This document shows positions 1 through 9,472 of a stretch of DNA of 45,459 bases, in pieces. Where the stretch lies: contig NZ_JAGGPW010000002.1 in the NCBI RefSeq assembly GCF_018613655.1, positions 1 to 45,459 on the forward strand. The letters run 5' to 3'. Source of the stretch: Planococcus sp. ISL-109 (GTDB lineage: Bacteria; Bacillota; Bacilli; Bacillales_A; Planococcaceae). A model generated the notes under the pieces. That model made no database searches and was not told the origin of the DNA. It saw only the letters and a program-made list of their open reading frames with translations. The position numbers were made by a program, and so were the translations under genes. How positions within the stretch are numbered: position 1 is the first letter of the stretch; the number at the start of each line of letters is the position of its first letter.

Positions 1-335
1 GACGTTAAGTTGACAGATATGGGCGGGAATCGAGCCTCCTCATCCGCTTCGAAACCCGTGTGCTCCCACAGGAAAGATAAAGCCGAACTACGTGAGGCCT
101 TATCTTTGCGATGTAATGCGAAGCATTATTGAGCAGAAGGTTTTACGAGCGGACGCTTCTCCAAACCACTTAGATAGCTCACTCAATTTTTTGTTGCATT
201 GAACTGCTACATTTATTCTAGATATTGAAGATAATCAACTTCTTCAACATTCTGATAGTAAACTAGTTCCACCAATTAGCTTTAACACACAAAAAAAGAC
301 TGCCGGAGAGCAATCGCTCTCCGGCAATCTTTTCA
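1..335. other. Intergenic left edge with family-C repeat remnant
   Basis: No gene is seen. Bases about 25-70 (cgagcctcctc, then cgcttcgaaacccgtgtgctcccaca) match the family-C repeats at 42.28 and 45.11 kb in the same orientation. A strong hairpin lies at 73-107: an arm of 12 bases at 73-84 pairs 11/12 with 96-107, with an 11-nt loop. No clear U-run follows on either strand, so it is not obviously a terminator. The stretch 180-285 is AT-rich and shows nothing recognisable. Confidence 0.6.
291..325 (-). terminator. Rho-independent terminator of the secreted nuclease gene
   Basis: A perfect 10-bp GC-rich stem (302-311 with 316-325, arm GCCGGAGAGC, 4-nt loop) is followed on the minus strand by seven T (291-297). 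It begins about 10 nt after the nuclease stop codon. Confidence 0.92.
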
Positions 336-3300
336 TTACCTTTTGCTTTTTTTCAATTGCCCTTTGTTCGTCACGACTGTGTAGTTGCCGAGTTCACTCA
401 CTTCGAGTGTGAACAAATCTCCGTTCAATTCGCCTTGGATGATTTTCCATTTGCCTTTGTCATCCTGGCGTGCACCAAACTGAACTTTCACGTCCGGGTT
501 TGTGAGGAAGTTCAATTCCATCGGTTCGTTGAACGTGATGTCGAGCTCTGTTCCGTCTGCGTCAAGTACAGCAATATCAAGCTGTTGCGCGAGTGCAGGG
601 CGGCTGTCGACTTGAGTTGCGTCATCGACTGCGAGGGCGAGTGTCATACCTTCGCCTGCTGCTTGAGCCAATTGCTTCAAGTTGTCTGCTGTGAATGTGA
701 AGCTTGCGGCTTCGAGTTCAACTGACAAGTCTTTGCCGCTTTCAAGCAATTCATCGATTGTGCCTTGTGTGAATGTGATGTCGAGTGTGCCAGCGGCGTC
801 AAATTCACCGGCTGTGATCGTTGCTTGGTCGCCGGATAGGTCCGGGTCGGCTTGCTGTTCGCCAGGAACTTGCGGCTCTTCTTCTTTATCGAAGGAGATT
901 TGTGCAAGCAATGGATCATGGTCAGATGCGCGGCCATGTTCTTCCATGAACATCGAGTTGATGTGGACCATGTCGAGCTCTGTGCGTTCAGCCAAGTTGT
1001 TCGTCACCAATAAGTGGTCGAGCACTTGGGAGTTGCCTTGGTAATAATATGAGTAGCGGTCATCTAACGGCACATCGTCGACTTTGTTCGTCAAGATGTC
1101 GCCTTTAAGTGCTGCTAGTGCCGGAGTGAATTCGAAATCGTTCATGTCGCCAGTGACGATGACGTTCAAGTCCGGGTTCTTCTCAAGGCCGTCTGCGATA
1201 AAGCCGTTGATGGCTTCTGCAAGTTCTTTGCGCTGTACTTCAGAACCAAAGACTGGTGGCTGGTGCTGGCCCATCAAGCCTTGGTCGCCGCCTTTAGAGT
1301 TCAAGTGAGCTGCGATGACGACGACTTCTTCACCTTGGAATTCGAATTGCGCTGCAAGCGGCTTGCGCGTGCTAGGCATGGCAATCGGCTGGATGCGTCC
1401 TGGGTTCAAGACGAGGTCGCCGGATTCAGTCCAAGAGTTATCCTGTGTCGCTGTTCCTTTTTCGCCTTCAGACAACGACACGCGTTCCGGGTTGTACAAA
1501 TAACCGACGCGGATATTGCCGCCTGGCTGCCCGCCGTCCTTGTTGTATTCCGGTGCGATGTCCGTCCATGCGTATTCAGGACCGCCCGCTGTTTGGATGT
1601 CTGCGATCAGACGCTCATACGAAGCGGAAGCATCAGAATTGCCGGAAGCGATCGGGCCGTCATTGTCCTGTACTTCGACCATCGCGATGATGTCCGGAGA
1701 ATTTAAGTCTTCAACGAATGACTCAGCGATGCGCTGGGCCTTGTCGTCCGAAGTATGATCCGGGTCGGCTGAGAAGTTTTCGACGTTATACGTAGAAACC
1801 GTCAATTTGTCTTCAGTGTTTTTGATCCATGTCGTTTCAGGCTCTGTGCCGCCGTCGACGATAGCCGGGACAGCAGTTGTGTCTGTCCAGATCTGGTAGT
1901 TGCCATAGCCGTAGCCGAGAACGCCGACCGGAGTGTCAGCAAATGTGTCGCCAGCTTTTGCGACGAGACTTTCGTCTACTTTAATGGTGATGCGTTCAGG
2001 ATTGAAATCATCTTCAGCGAGCAAAATGCCGCCTTGATTGTGGAACTCATTGTTTGTCGCATTTTTCGATACGACAATGACTTCTTCGTATTTCTGCGGC
2101 CCGAGGATTTGGGCATCGGCTACACCGACACGCATCCATTCAAGCGCTTCCCAGAAATCGATGCCGTCTTCTTCCGGCTCGAATGCAGAAAGCCCGTCGT
2201 TATCGATAATTTGTGTCGGCGGGAAGACATCTTCACCGATGATGATCGGCTCGGGAAGTTCCGCTGTGCCGTTTGCCACGACTTCAGTCGCACGGATGCG
2301 CGTCAGCGGCAAATCGTTTTGGCGCATATCGGAATAGCCGCTGTAGAAATGCTCTTCGACTGTTCCAGCAACGGTCACCAAATCGCCGACTTTCAATCCA
2401 TTCGATGTGCGGTTGACGATGATCGCCTCAGAAGTCGTCCAGTCGCCGTCATCTTCTGTATCTTGGATGACAAAGTTCGCGCCATTGTAGATATGTGTCA
2501 CCACACCCGTCACATCATTGACGGCTGCGCCTTCATAATCCGAGTAATGGTCTTGGCCTTGGATATCACGGATTTTAAGATCCGTCGTTTTCAATACCGT
2601 GTAATCGAATGTGAACACTTCAGATGTTTCGCCGTTAACTGCAATCGCTTTGATCACAGTGTCTTTTGTCAATACAATCGGCTCAGCATACACAGCGCTG
2701 TTGGCTGTTGGCGTCGAACCGTCTAGCGTGTAATGGATGGTTGCATCGTCCATACCGCTCGCAAGCGTAATAGCAGTTCCTTCCGAGACAACGCCTGGGA
2801 AGACATTGACGTAAACGGCCGGCTTGTTGACGAGGTCAAAGCTGTCAAAGCCGAGTGTTTTCACTTGGTACGTGTCGTTGTATTTCGAAGCGATGCCCGA
2901 TACGTGGACCAGGTCGCCTTCTTTGTATTGTTTCGTGAACTCTTCGAACGTCAAGCCGTTGCGGTTGTCGTTGCGGATGACGATTTGCTCGCCATTTTCC
3001 GCAACCGCTTGAAATTCAAATGTTCCGAACGAGTTAACGGAGTTTAAGCCTGTGATGGTGACGCGTTCTAAGTTGATCCGTTCTCCTTGAGTCTCTTCAT
3101 TGACACCTGCTGGTGAAATGGTCTGTGCTGTGGGCAATTCATTGCCGGAAGAAAGGACTTCAATATTCGTCGGCTGCAATTGCAATTCGCCGCCATATGT
3201 AGACGTCTTTCCTTCCAAGCGGACTATGTCTCCTACAGCTACTGATGCGCTGGTAGTATAGACATAAATTCCAGCCGTGTCATCCTGCACGTAAAATGCA

Positions 3301-3842
3301 TTTCCGCCCCAGAAGCCAGTACCAGTCGTCACGACCGCTTCGACGGAAATCAATTCCCCGTCAGATTCGCGTGCTTCTTGCACATTGTCCACTGGCGTTG
3401 CAGCCGGCGGCTCTTCACCTGCTGCTACAATCGTGAAAGCAGTCGGTGAGCGTAGACCAGGAACTGAGAAGTAAGCCGAAAGTGAACCAGTAATTGTCAC
3501 TTCCGCTTTGAAATTCCCAGGGTTGTCGACAAGGTTCAAGCCGGTACGGATAGATCCCGATGGCAATTGAACAGGCATGATGTTTGCCGGGTTTGTTTCG
3601 TCCGGTGAATCAGCTAAGCCAAGATTGGTCGCCGATGTAAATGGCGGCTCTTGGTCATAGTTGGTCCCGCTAGTCGCCGTCCCAACGATAAAGCCTTTTA
3701 CCGTCGCCGTTCCTGTATTGTTTTCAATGGCTTCTGCAACTGAGATGGTTTCAGCTGCACCGGCAGTCGCCATGTACGGCAAAGCAGCCGAGAAAGCTAA
3801 GATCAGACTCAAAAAGATCTTACTGAACGCGCTTTTTGTCAC
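336..3842 (-). CDS. Secreted multidomain endonuclease/exonuclease/phosphatase-family nuclease
   Basis: Probable extracellular DNase. It starts at GTG 3842, with GAGGAG 9 nt upstream. Residues 1-29 are a signal peptide. About 33-140 resemble the DUF6359-type domain found in secreted nucleases. OB-fold-like segments follow at about 150-230, 240-340 and 420-525, with a chitobiase C-terminal-type beta domain at about 342-415 (HYTLDGSTPT). The EEP nuclease domain spans about 678-985 and keeps the expected active-site motifs: YNVEN (Asn686), MVEVQ (Glu723), AHLNS (His846, Asn848), GDMND (Asp899, Asn901), LDH (943) and SDHDP (His975). The last 180 residues are an unassigned beta-rich tail. There is no CWB2, LPXTG or S-layer motif, so it is probably released. 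It is transcribed alone, divergent from the glycan operon, behind PhoP-like boxes. The family call is firm; DNA as substrate is inferred. Confidence 0.9.
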   Translation of the reverse strand: MTKSAFSKIFLSLILAFSAALPYMATAGAAETISVAEAIENNTGTATVKGFIVGTATSGTNYDQEPPFTSATNLGLADSPDETNPANIMPVQLPSGSIRTGLNLVDNPGNFKAEVTITGSLSAYFSVPGLRSPTAFTIVAAGEEPPAATPVDNVQEARESDGELISVEAVVTTGTGFWGGNAFYVQDDTAGIYVYTTSASVAVGDIVRLEGKTSTYGGELQLQPTNIEVLSSGNELPTAQTISPAGVNEETQGERINLERVTITGLNSVNSFGTFEFQAVAENGEQIVIRNDNRNGLTFEEFTKQYKEGDLVHVSGIASKYNDTYQVKTLGFDSFDLVNKPAVYVNVFPGVVSEGTAITLASGMDDATIHYTLDGSTPTANSAVYAEPIVLTKDTVIKAIAVNGETSEVFTFDYTVLKTTDLKIRDIQGQDHYSDYEGAAVNDVTGVVTHIYNGANFVIQDTEDDGDWTTSEAIIVNRTSNGLKVGDLVTVAGTVEEHFYSGYSDMRQNDLPLTRIRATEVVANGTAELPEPIIIGEDVFPPTQIIDNDGLSAFEPEEDGIDFWEALEWMRVGVADAQILGPQKYEEVIVVSKNATNNEFHNQGGILLAEDDFNPERITIKVDESLVAKAGDTFADTPVGVLGYGYGNYQIWTDTTAVPAIVDGGTEPETTWIKNTEDKLTVSTYNVENFSADPDHTSDDKAQRIAESFVEDLNSPDIIAMVEVQDNDGPIASGNSDASASYERLIADIQTAGGPEYAWTDIAPEYNKDGGQPGGNIRVGYLYNPERVSLSEGEKGTATQDNSWTESGDLVLNPGRIQPIAMPSTRKPLAAQFEFQGEEVVVIAAHLNSKGGDQGLMGQHQPPVFGSEVQRKELAEAINGFIADGLEKNPDLNVIVTGDMNDFEFTPALAALKGDILTNKVDDVPLDDRYSYYYQGNSQVLDHLLVTNNLAERTELDMVHINSMFMEEHGRASDHDPLLAQISFDKEEEPQVPGEQQADPDLSGDQATITAGEFDAAGTLDITFTQGTIDELLESGKDLSVELEAASFTFTADNLKQLAQAAGEGMTLALAVDDATQVDSRPALAQQLDIAVLDADGTELDITFNEPMELNFLTNPDVKVQFGARQDDKGKWKIIQGELNGDLFTLEVSELGNYTVVTNKGQLKKSKR

Positions 3843-3869
3843 AAATCTTCACTCCTCTAATAAGTTATT

Positions 3870-3925
3870 GTCATACGAATTCAGTATACTAAATAGTTGT
3901 AAACGCTTTATTAAATATTTGTAAA
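3870..3925 (-). promoter_or_regulatory. Four tandem PhoP-like boxes plus -10 for the nuclease gene
   Basis: On the minus strand four hexamers occur at exact 11-bp steps: TTTACA (3920-3925), TTAATA (3909-3914), TTTACA (3898-3903) and TTAGTA (3887-3892). Eleven nt further on is TATGAC (3870-3875) as a -10, with no -35 box of its own. Direct TTAACA-like hexamers separated by about 5 bp upstream of a -10 are the known binding arrangement of Bacillus PhoP. The arrangement is seen; PhoP binding is inferred. Confidence 0.65.
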
Positions 3926-4104
3926 TCTCTTTTATTTATACCCAAATTATTTATATTATTCCCTTTTTTATCCTGTAAAATAGGATAAAAAGAAATGGAT
4001 TCTCTGTTTCTTCATGATAGTTACTCTATTAGCCCTATCATCTTGGCAGATGTGAACTTTTCCGCAACATAATGGTTCGAGGGACGTCTATTGTTATGGT
4101 TTCG

Positions 4105-4113
4105 TGATAAGAT
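4105..4113 (+). promoter_or_regulatory. Candidate extended -10 for the glycan operon
   Basis: TGATAAGAT matches the extended -10 pattern TGnTAnnAT about 100 nt before the flippase start. No good -35 is seen at 16-18 bp, so this is tentative. Confidence 0.35.
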
Positions 4114-4211
4114 AGTTAAATGGAATTTGAAGCTTCTTAGTTTCTTATATAAGGAAAGAATGTGCTCCATTCGATTTACGATGGGCCACTTGTAGAAAGT
4201 AGGATTTTGAT

Positions 4212-5720
4212 TTGGGCAGAAAACTCGCTATTACCGGCATTTTGTTTGTCATCGCTTCGCTGTTCCTGAAAATTTCAGGCCTTCTGCGCGACATGGTCAT
4301 TGCATTCCATTTTGGGGATTCATACCAGGCGATGGCGTATTTCGCAGCATTCACTTTGCCGAATATGTTCATTTTGTTTTTCACTACCGGCATGAAAAAT
4401 GCGTTCGTACCGAGCTTTATCCATGCGGACGCTGATGGCAAAGGCCATCATCATTTCTCGCAGGTCATACGGGGTACGATGGTGCTCGGCTTTATCGTAT
4501 CTGTGATTGGCGTGTTGGCGTCACCGCTGCTTTTGCCGATCATGTTCCCGGAACTTCCGGCTGAAGCGATCGAGCTGAGCGTCGCACTGTCGGTGATTTT
4601 CTTTATCGCCGTATTCCTCGTGTCGCTGAATTCTGTGTACGAAGCGTATCTCGATGCGGAGAATAAATTCTCCTTGTCGGTCATTTCGCAGATTCTCGTC
4701 ATCGGCAGCACCATCCTCGGCGCTGTCTTGTTCGCCGACCAAATCGGTGCGTACTCTTTAGCATACGGTTATTTAGTCGGTGCACTGCTATCGTATATCA
4801 TCAAACGGTTGTGGTTTGTCCCAAGACGCAGCCATAAAGTGTTCGGCAAGCTCGATTGGGAAGAAATCAAACCGTTTTCAATCATCTTCGTTCCAGTGGC
4901 CATTACCGTCATGGTCGGCCAAGTGAACTTGACGATCGACAATATTTTCGCTGGCTCATTCAGCGGACAAGCAATCAACTATATCAACTATGCTAAAAAC
5001 ATCGTCCACTTTCCGCAGGCGATCATCGGCGTGACGATCGGGACGATCATCTTCCCGATCCTGTCGAAAGCGATCGCGAACGCCAATGAAAAAAGTTTCA
5101 AGCAAGGCATTGAGTATGGCTTGATGCTGACGCTGCTGGTTTTGTTGCCGGCTGTAGCGGGAATGATGTGGCTGATGGAAGATCTCATCCGCATCGTTTA
5201 CGAACGCGGCGCATTCACAGCAGAAGCGACGGCGGCGACAGCCAGTGTCGGATACCTGTACATGGGATCGGTGTTGTTCTTCAGTTTGCAGAACATCTTG
5301 AACAAAGCGTTTTATGCGAAGAAGAAAGGCTATGTCATTTTGCGCATTTCCTTGTTCTCGATCGCGCTCAATGTTGCATTGAACTTCCTGTTCATCGCTT
5401 GGCTCGATTCGTACTTGGCGATTCCACTCGCCTCGTCCGTCATGGCGCTTGTCTATTTCGCCCTCAACTGGGTCGTCTTTAACCGCACCCAAGGCAAACT
5501 CGATACACGCTTTATCGTCAAAGATGGAGCGAAAATTCTGATGGCGACTGCGCTGATGCTGCTGTCATTATGGGCGGCATCCGGATTGCTCGAAAACTTG
5601 AATATGTACGTACGCTTTGGCTTGACCGCTGGAATCGGTGCGATTGTCTATGTTTTGGCCGCACTCGCGCTGAAAACTGAAATCGCCCGCTTCCTCATCA
5701 GCAAACTCAGAAAATCATAA
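4212..5720 (+). CDS. MurJ/MVIN-family lipid-linked glycan flippase
   Basis: A polytopic inner-membrane protein of 502 aa with about 14 hydrophobic segments. It has the MVIN/MurJ N-terminus (KISGLLRD at about 19-26, AFTLPNMF) and the family's GTIIFPILS segment in the middle. MurJ-type proteins flip undecaprenyl-PP-linked precursors. The start is TTG 4212: an in-frame TAG at 4200 excludes earlier starts, and GTAGGA lies 7 nt upstream. It leads a four-gene operon with a deacetylase, an O-antigen ligase-like protein and an acetyltransferase. That setting suggests a flippase dedicated to a surface polysaccharide rather than the housekeeping lipid II flippase. Substrate is unknown. Confidence 0.88.
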   Translation: MGRKLAITGILFVIASLFLKISGLLRDMVIAFHFGDSYQAMAYFAAFTLPNMFILFFTTGMKNAFVPSFIHADADGKGHHHFSQVIRGTMVLGFIVSVIGVLASPLLLPIMFPELPAEAIELSVALSVIFFIAVFLVSLNSVYEAYLDAENKFSLSVISQILVIGSTILGAVLFADQIGAYSLAYGYLVGALLSYIIKRLWFVPRRSHKVFGKLDWEEIKPFSIIFVPVAITVMVGQVNLTIDNIFAGSFSGQAINYINYAKNIVHFPQAIIGVTIGTIIFPILSKAIANANEKSFKQGIEYGLMLTLLVLLPAVAGMMWLMEDLIRIVYERGAFTAEATAATASVGYLYMGSVLFFSLQNILNKAFYAKKKGYVILRISLFSIALNVALNFLFIAWLDSYLAIPLASSVMALVYFALNWVVFNRTQGKLDTRFIVKDGAKILMATALMLLSLWAASGLLENLNMYVRFGLTAGIGAIVYVLAALALKTEIARFLISKLRKS

Positions 5721-5736
5721 GGAGTTTTTTCACATT

Positions 5737-6615
5737 ATGAAACAAGCATTGATGAAAAACGCCACGCCGGTCCTGACGCCGGCGATTAAGGCGTCCTTGA
5801 AACGCTTTTATGCAGCTGACAAGCCCGTCACCCCGCTTGAAGCGGCGGAGCGCGTGCTTGTGTTCGCACCGCATATCGACGATGAAACGATCGGCCTCGG
5901 CGGAACACTACGGCGCTATGCGGATATGGGCACACATGTAACGATCGCCATCATCACAGACGGCAAAAACAGCAACGCCTCAACGGTCGATGCCGACAAG
6001 CTCGCCGATACGCGCAAACAAGAGCTGCTGTCGATTCAGGAGTTGCTCGGATTTACCGACATCCGCTATCTCGATTACCCGGACAGCCAAATCAAACAAG
6101 TCCAATCAAGCGACCGAATCCAGAGCTTGATCGAGGACATCCGTCCCGACACCGTTTACGTGACAAGCTTGATCGATGCGCACCCTGACCATGTCTACAG
6201 TGCACATCTTGTTGCGTCTGCTTTAAAAAAATCGGCGCACCAACCGAAAATCGTGCGCGAATATGAGATTAATTGCCCTGTACCGCCCTCTTACATTAAT
6301 TGTATTATGGATATTACCGATCAGTTTCCGGTGAAACAACAAGCGACCGAGGCGTTCAAGAGCCAAGTCATCGCTTTTGACGGGTTTCTTGCACTCGCTA
6401 ATATTAAAGCATCACAAACAAAGGAAAAAAATGTCCGTTACGTGGAAACTTTCATTGAAAACACAGCTCCAGGCTTTATCCAAGCAGCAGAGCACCTCGC
6501 AGAAGGTGACCGCCAGTATGAGCAGCATTTCAAACAAGCGAACCGGACCGTGACTTTATGGTGGGCCATCTTCAAAAACCTGAAACTAAAAAAGGCTATT
6601 TACAAGAGCCGCTAA
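5737..6615 (+). CDS. PIG-L/LmbE-family metal-dependent deacetylase
   Basis: A 292-aa cytosolic protein. The zinc motif is complete: PHIDDE (His46, Asp48, Asp49) and HPDH (His149-His152). Family members remove N-acetyl from GlcNAc-containing lipids or conjugates (PIG-L, BshB, MshB). An AAGGAG site lies 11 nt before ATG 5737, and the gap from the flippase stop is only 16 nt. Set in a glycan operon, it probably deacetylates an amino sugar in the precursor. It is longer than the usual 220-240 aa of BshB enzymes because of extra N- and C-terminal helices, so a bacillithiol role is less likely. Confidence 0.85.
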   Translation: MKQALMKNATPVLTPAIKASLKRFYAADKPVTPLEAAERVLVFAPHIDDETIGLGGTLRRYADMGTHVTIAIITDGKNSNASTVDADKLADTRKQELLSIQELLGFTDIRYLDYPDSQIKQVQSSDRIQSLIEDIRPDTVYVTSLIDAHPDHVYSAHLVASALKKSAHQPKIVREYEINCPVPPSYINCIMDITDQFPVKQQATEAFKSQVIAFDGFLALANIKASQTKEKNVRYVETFIENTAPGFIQAAEHLAEGDRQYEQHFKQANRTVTLWWAIFKNLKLKKAIYKSR

Positions 6616-6638
6616 TATAAATGCACCTGGAGGGTATT

Positions 6639-8102
6639 ATGAAATTTTTTAGGAACAACAACGAAAAATGGTTTTGGCTCATCGCCTTGATCACCCTTAT
6701 GCTTATCGGCTATTCACAGCTGCCCATCATCGCTTATGTCCTGACAGCTGCAATGTTTGTCTATGCGTTCTTTAATCCGAAATACGGCATCTTGCTGTTG
6801 TTCGTCTATATTCCGATACGGGAATTTGTGACGGCTTATAACCCGGGGCTCAGCTATTTGACTGAAGCGCTCGTGTTCGGTGCATTATTCCACGTCTTTT
6901 GGGCAAACCGCAGCTCAATCAGTAAATTATTCCATTTCAAGAATTTCGAATACGCCTATTTCACGTTTCTTGCCATCGGCTCGATTTCAGCGCTCATCAT
7001 GGGTATCAGCCCGATTTTAATCGCCATGCAATTGCGCCAGTTCGTAGTCTTTTACCTAGTGTATTACATCGTTTACCGCCTGGGCGTCACCCGTAAAGAT
7101 TTGGTCAACCTTGTATGGATCTTCATCTGGACATCGATTTTGGTCATCATCCAAGCGATAGCGGAAAAGCTGTCGATCCGCAACTTCTTCTTGCCACTAG
7201 AATGGCAACAGATGGCCTTGTCGGCCAAAAACCGCGTGCGCATCTACGGCATGCTCGGCAATCCGAATGTGCTAGGCATTTTCTTGATGTTCGCGTTCAT
7301 CGCCTTCTACTACGCGAAAAACAAATTGCCGGAATTCAACCCGCGCTATATGGACATTTTAAACGTCTTACTTGTCGGGATTCTGGTCCTTACATATTCC
7401 CGCGGCACTTGGGGCGGCTTTTTAGTCGCAGCCATCGCCTTCTTGATCATGACGCGCAAACTCGGCATCCTAGTGGATTTCGTTAAATATACGGTACTTG
7501 CAATGGTACTCGTCGTGTTGCCTATGAACTTGATGACAAACTTCATCGAAAGCACCGATCTCGGCGCAGAAAAAGTCACCAATATCCAGCAGTTTGATGT
7601 CGGTGGACAGTCCGGCTTCCGCGACCGCATCGGCAGCACATTCAGTGAAGACACCGTCACCGGCAGCCAAAGCTCAGGCCGCCTGTTCATCGTCAAAACC
7701 GGCTTTGAAGTGTTCAAAGATCATCCCGTAATCGGCACCGGTTTTGCGACATTCGGCGATTCCACGACGCTGTCGAACGGCTCACCGATCTATGAGCGTT
7801 ACGGCATCGGCCATAATTTCTACTCGGACAACCAATATATCCAGATCATCGTCCAAACCGGCATTCTCGGCGTCATCGCCTTTGCGGCCTTCCTGTTGAT
7901 GATGCTCTGGCGTTTCGGGAAAAAGCATAAAGAAAGCTATCTCTACTCACTGACGGTGAGCATTTTGCTCGGCGCCTACTTTATGGGCCTTGTCTACAAT
8001 CTATGGGAATCCGATATCTTCGGTTTGGCGTTCTTTGCCCTGCTGGCTGCGGCATCGCGCCGTGAAGATTTTGCCCTTAAAGACAACGGTGAAACTTTAT
8101 GA
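6639..8102 (+). CDS. O-antigen ligase/polymerase-like (Wzy_C/WaaL type) membrane protein
   Basis: About 487 aa with 10-12 membrane segments and one long extracytoplasmic loop before the last ones. That loop carries a conserved GIGHNFYSDNQY-type motif, preceded by LTYSRGTWGG, both typical of the O-antigen ligase family that transfers or polymerises lipid-linked glycans outside the membrane. ATG 6639 is the start because GGAGGG (6629-6634) sits just before it; the in-frame ATG at 6621 lies upstream of that site. Its stop overlaps the next gene by 4 nt (ATGA). Acceptor and glycan are unknown; it could act as polymerase or as ligase. Confidence 0.85.
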   Translation: MKFFRNNNEKWFWLIALITLMLIGYSQLPIIAYVLTAAMFVYAFFNPKYGILLLFVYIPIREFVTAYNPGLSYLTEALVFGALFHVFWANRSSISKLFHFKNFEYAYFTFLAIGSISALIMGISPILIAMQLRQFVVFYLVYYIVYRLGVTRKDLVNLVWIFIWTSILVIIQAIAEKLSIRNFFLPLEWQQMALSAKNRVRIYGMLGNPNVLGIFLMFAFIAFYYAKNKLPEFNPRYMDILNVLLVGILVLTYSRGTWGGFLVAAIAFLIMTRKLGILVDFVKYTVLAMVLVVLPMNLMTNFIESTDLGAEKVTNIQQFDVGGQSGFRDRIGSTFSEDTVTGSQSSGRLFIVKTGFEVFKDHPVIGTGFATFGDSTTLSNGSPIYERYGIGHNFYSDNQYIQIIVQTGILGVIAFAAFLLMMLWRFGKKHKESYLYSLTVSILLGAYFMGLVYNLWESDIFGLAFFALLAAASRREDFALKDNGETL

Positions 8103-9103
8103 TCCGCCTGTACCAACACGGCGACGCTGCTGGCATTAATGAATTGCACGAAAAAGTCTTCGGCAAACAACGATCTCTTGCAGAGTGGCAATGGAAGTTC
8201 GAAACTTTTCCAGAGAGCGCATCCATCGTTGTCTCCGAGGAAGACGGCCGCATTAACGGCCACGCCGCTTTCTTGAAAATATGCGCGCGGCATAACGGCA
8301 AGGATATTACTATAGGCGAACGGGTCGATATTATGGTCGACCCCGACGCTCAAGGCCGCGGCATCTACAAGCAAATCGTCGCGCGCATGATCCAAGAATG
8401 CGTTGCTGAAAAAATCGATATCCTCTACGGCTTCCCGGCACAAACCGCAAAGCAAGTATTTTTGAAAGCGGCAGGAGGAAGCGATCTCGGCAATGTGCCG
8501 CGCTTTCTCGCCGTCAATAAACCGGGGGCTTTGCTGGCCTCTAAACTGAGCCCGCTAAAAGCCATCCAGTCGCCGATCAACAAACTCTTTTCCGCATCGA
8601 TTCCGAAAAAGACTAAGCACATACTGCGCGCCATGACCGGTGAACTAGAACTGGCCGATGAACTTTATGCGCGCTTTGAAGACCAGTACCCGCTCCATGC
8701 AAAACGCGACGGCAGCTATCTACAGCGCCGCTTCTTGTCGCATCCGGAGAAACAATACCGGGTCTATGCGCTCGAAAGCAATGGGCAGGCTGACGGCTAT
8801 TGCGTGCTGCACGATGAAACAAAAGAAAACGGCGTCACGTTCACGACGATTGTCGATCTGTTAGGCGCGAACGATGAAGCGGTCATCGCCGATCAATTGA
8901 AAGCGATACGCCGCTTTACACAAGCGGATGCCCTCAATTGCTGGGCAGTGCCGGAGAGCCCGCGCTACCGCGGCTTGAAGAAAGCCGGTTTCTTCCATAT
9001 CAATAGCCCGATGCCGTTTGTTATCAAAGATTTCACTGGCACTGGCAATTATGATCAGCTCACCGACTGGCATCTGTCCCAGTCGGATGTCGATTCCTAT
9101 TAA
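8099..9103 (+). CDS. GNAT-family N-acetyltransferase
   Basis: A 334-aa protein with a GNAT core in the first half: the acetyl-CoA P-loop motif QGRGIY at 85-90 follows a beta strand (VDIMVDPD). The second half (about 200-320) looks like a second, degenerate GNAT fold. It is translationally coupled to the ligase gene through ATGA. It is the last gene before a strong terminator. With the deacetylase two genes upstream, it may re-acylate the amino group exposed by PIG-L; that is inference from context only. Confidence 0.8.
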   Translation: MIRLYQHGDAAGINELHEKVFGKQRSLAEWQWKFETFPESASIVVSEEDGRINGHAAFLKICARHNGKDITIGERVDIMVDPDAQGRGIYKQIVARMIQECVAEKIDILYGFPAQTAKQVFLKAAGGSDLGNVPRFLAVNKPGALLASKLSPLKAIQSPINKLFSASIPKKTKHILRAMTGELELADELYARFEDQYPLHAKRDGSYLQRRFLSHPEKQYRVYALESNGQADGYCVLHDETKENGVTFTTIVDLLGANDEAVIADQLKAIRRFTQADALNCWAVPESPRYRGLKKAGFFHINSPMPFVIKDFTGTGNYDQLTDWHLSQSDVDSY

Positions 9104-9151
9104 CGCAAACCCCCTCCGTTCAGTTTGAGCGGAGGGGGTTTGCGTGTTTTT
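9104..9151 (+). terminator. Terminator of the glycan operon
   Basis: A perfect 15-bp stem (9104-9118 with 9130-9144, arm containing ACCCCCTCCG) starts directly after the stop codon and is followed by a T-rich tract (9146-9150). Confidence 0.95.
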
Positions 9152-9230
9152 CATATAATAGAATGCTGGTGGTTAGCTTAAATTATGTGTGAAAAGTTTG
9201 AGTTGATTGTTATTAATGTCCTGATTATAT

Positions 9231-9323
9231 CCGCAGACTCGCTTTGGGTTGGCCTATCGCAGTGAGCCAGGAAGACCACCTGTCTCACTGCTTCGGCTCA
9301 CCCTTGTGCGCGAGACCGCTCGG
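9231..9323 (+). repeat. A element, copy A1 (hairpin repeat)
   Basis: The core motif is CTCGCTTTGGGTTG, then an inner hairpin with arms GCAGTGAG/CTCACTGC, then GGCTCACCC and GCGCGAGACCGC. The tip has CAGG/CCTG around the loop AAGACCA. The flanking GACTCGC and GCGCGAGA segments can pair as an outer stem. Confidence 0.8.
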
Positions 9324-9472
9324 ATAGTTCGTTGGTTCGAGTGAACGTTATATATTCTGCTTCAATATGATTCATCCGCAGTTGGATTAAGCTTATTTGG
9401 AATAGAGAGGAAAATATCTGGAATTCGTATGCGGAAATGTTCAGTAGTTCGGTTATTTTATCCTGATTGTAT

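Larger units (their letters stand above)
3843..4211. other. Divergent intergenic region, nuclease / glycan operon
   Basis: This AT-rich spacer holds the promoter and PhoP-like boxes of the nuclease (3870-3925) and the candidate extended -10 of the rightward operon (4105-4113). Several short inverted repeats occur (for example around 3975 and 4015), but no RNA gene is recognisable. Confidence 0.6.

Noticed and set aside
73..107. Strong hairpin at the left edge as a terminator
   Set aside because: No U-run follows on either strand and no gene end is seen next to it.
2034..2726. Long plus-strand frame inside the nuclease gene (similar antisense frames at 4956-5492, 10236-10715, 20212-20769, 36363-36887)
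   Set aside because: These are shadows of clearly coding genes, with biased composition and no ribosome binding sites or family motifs.
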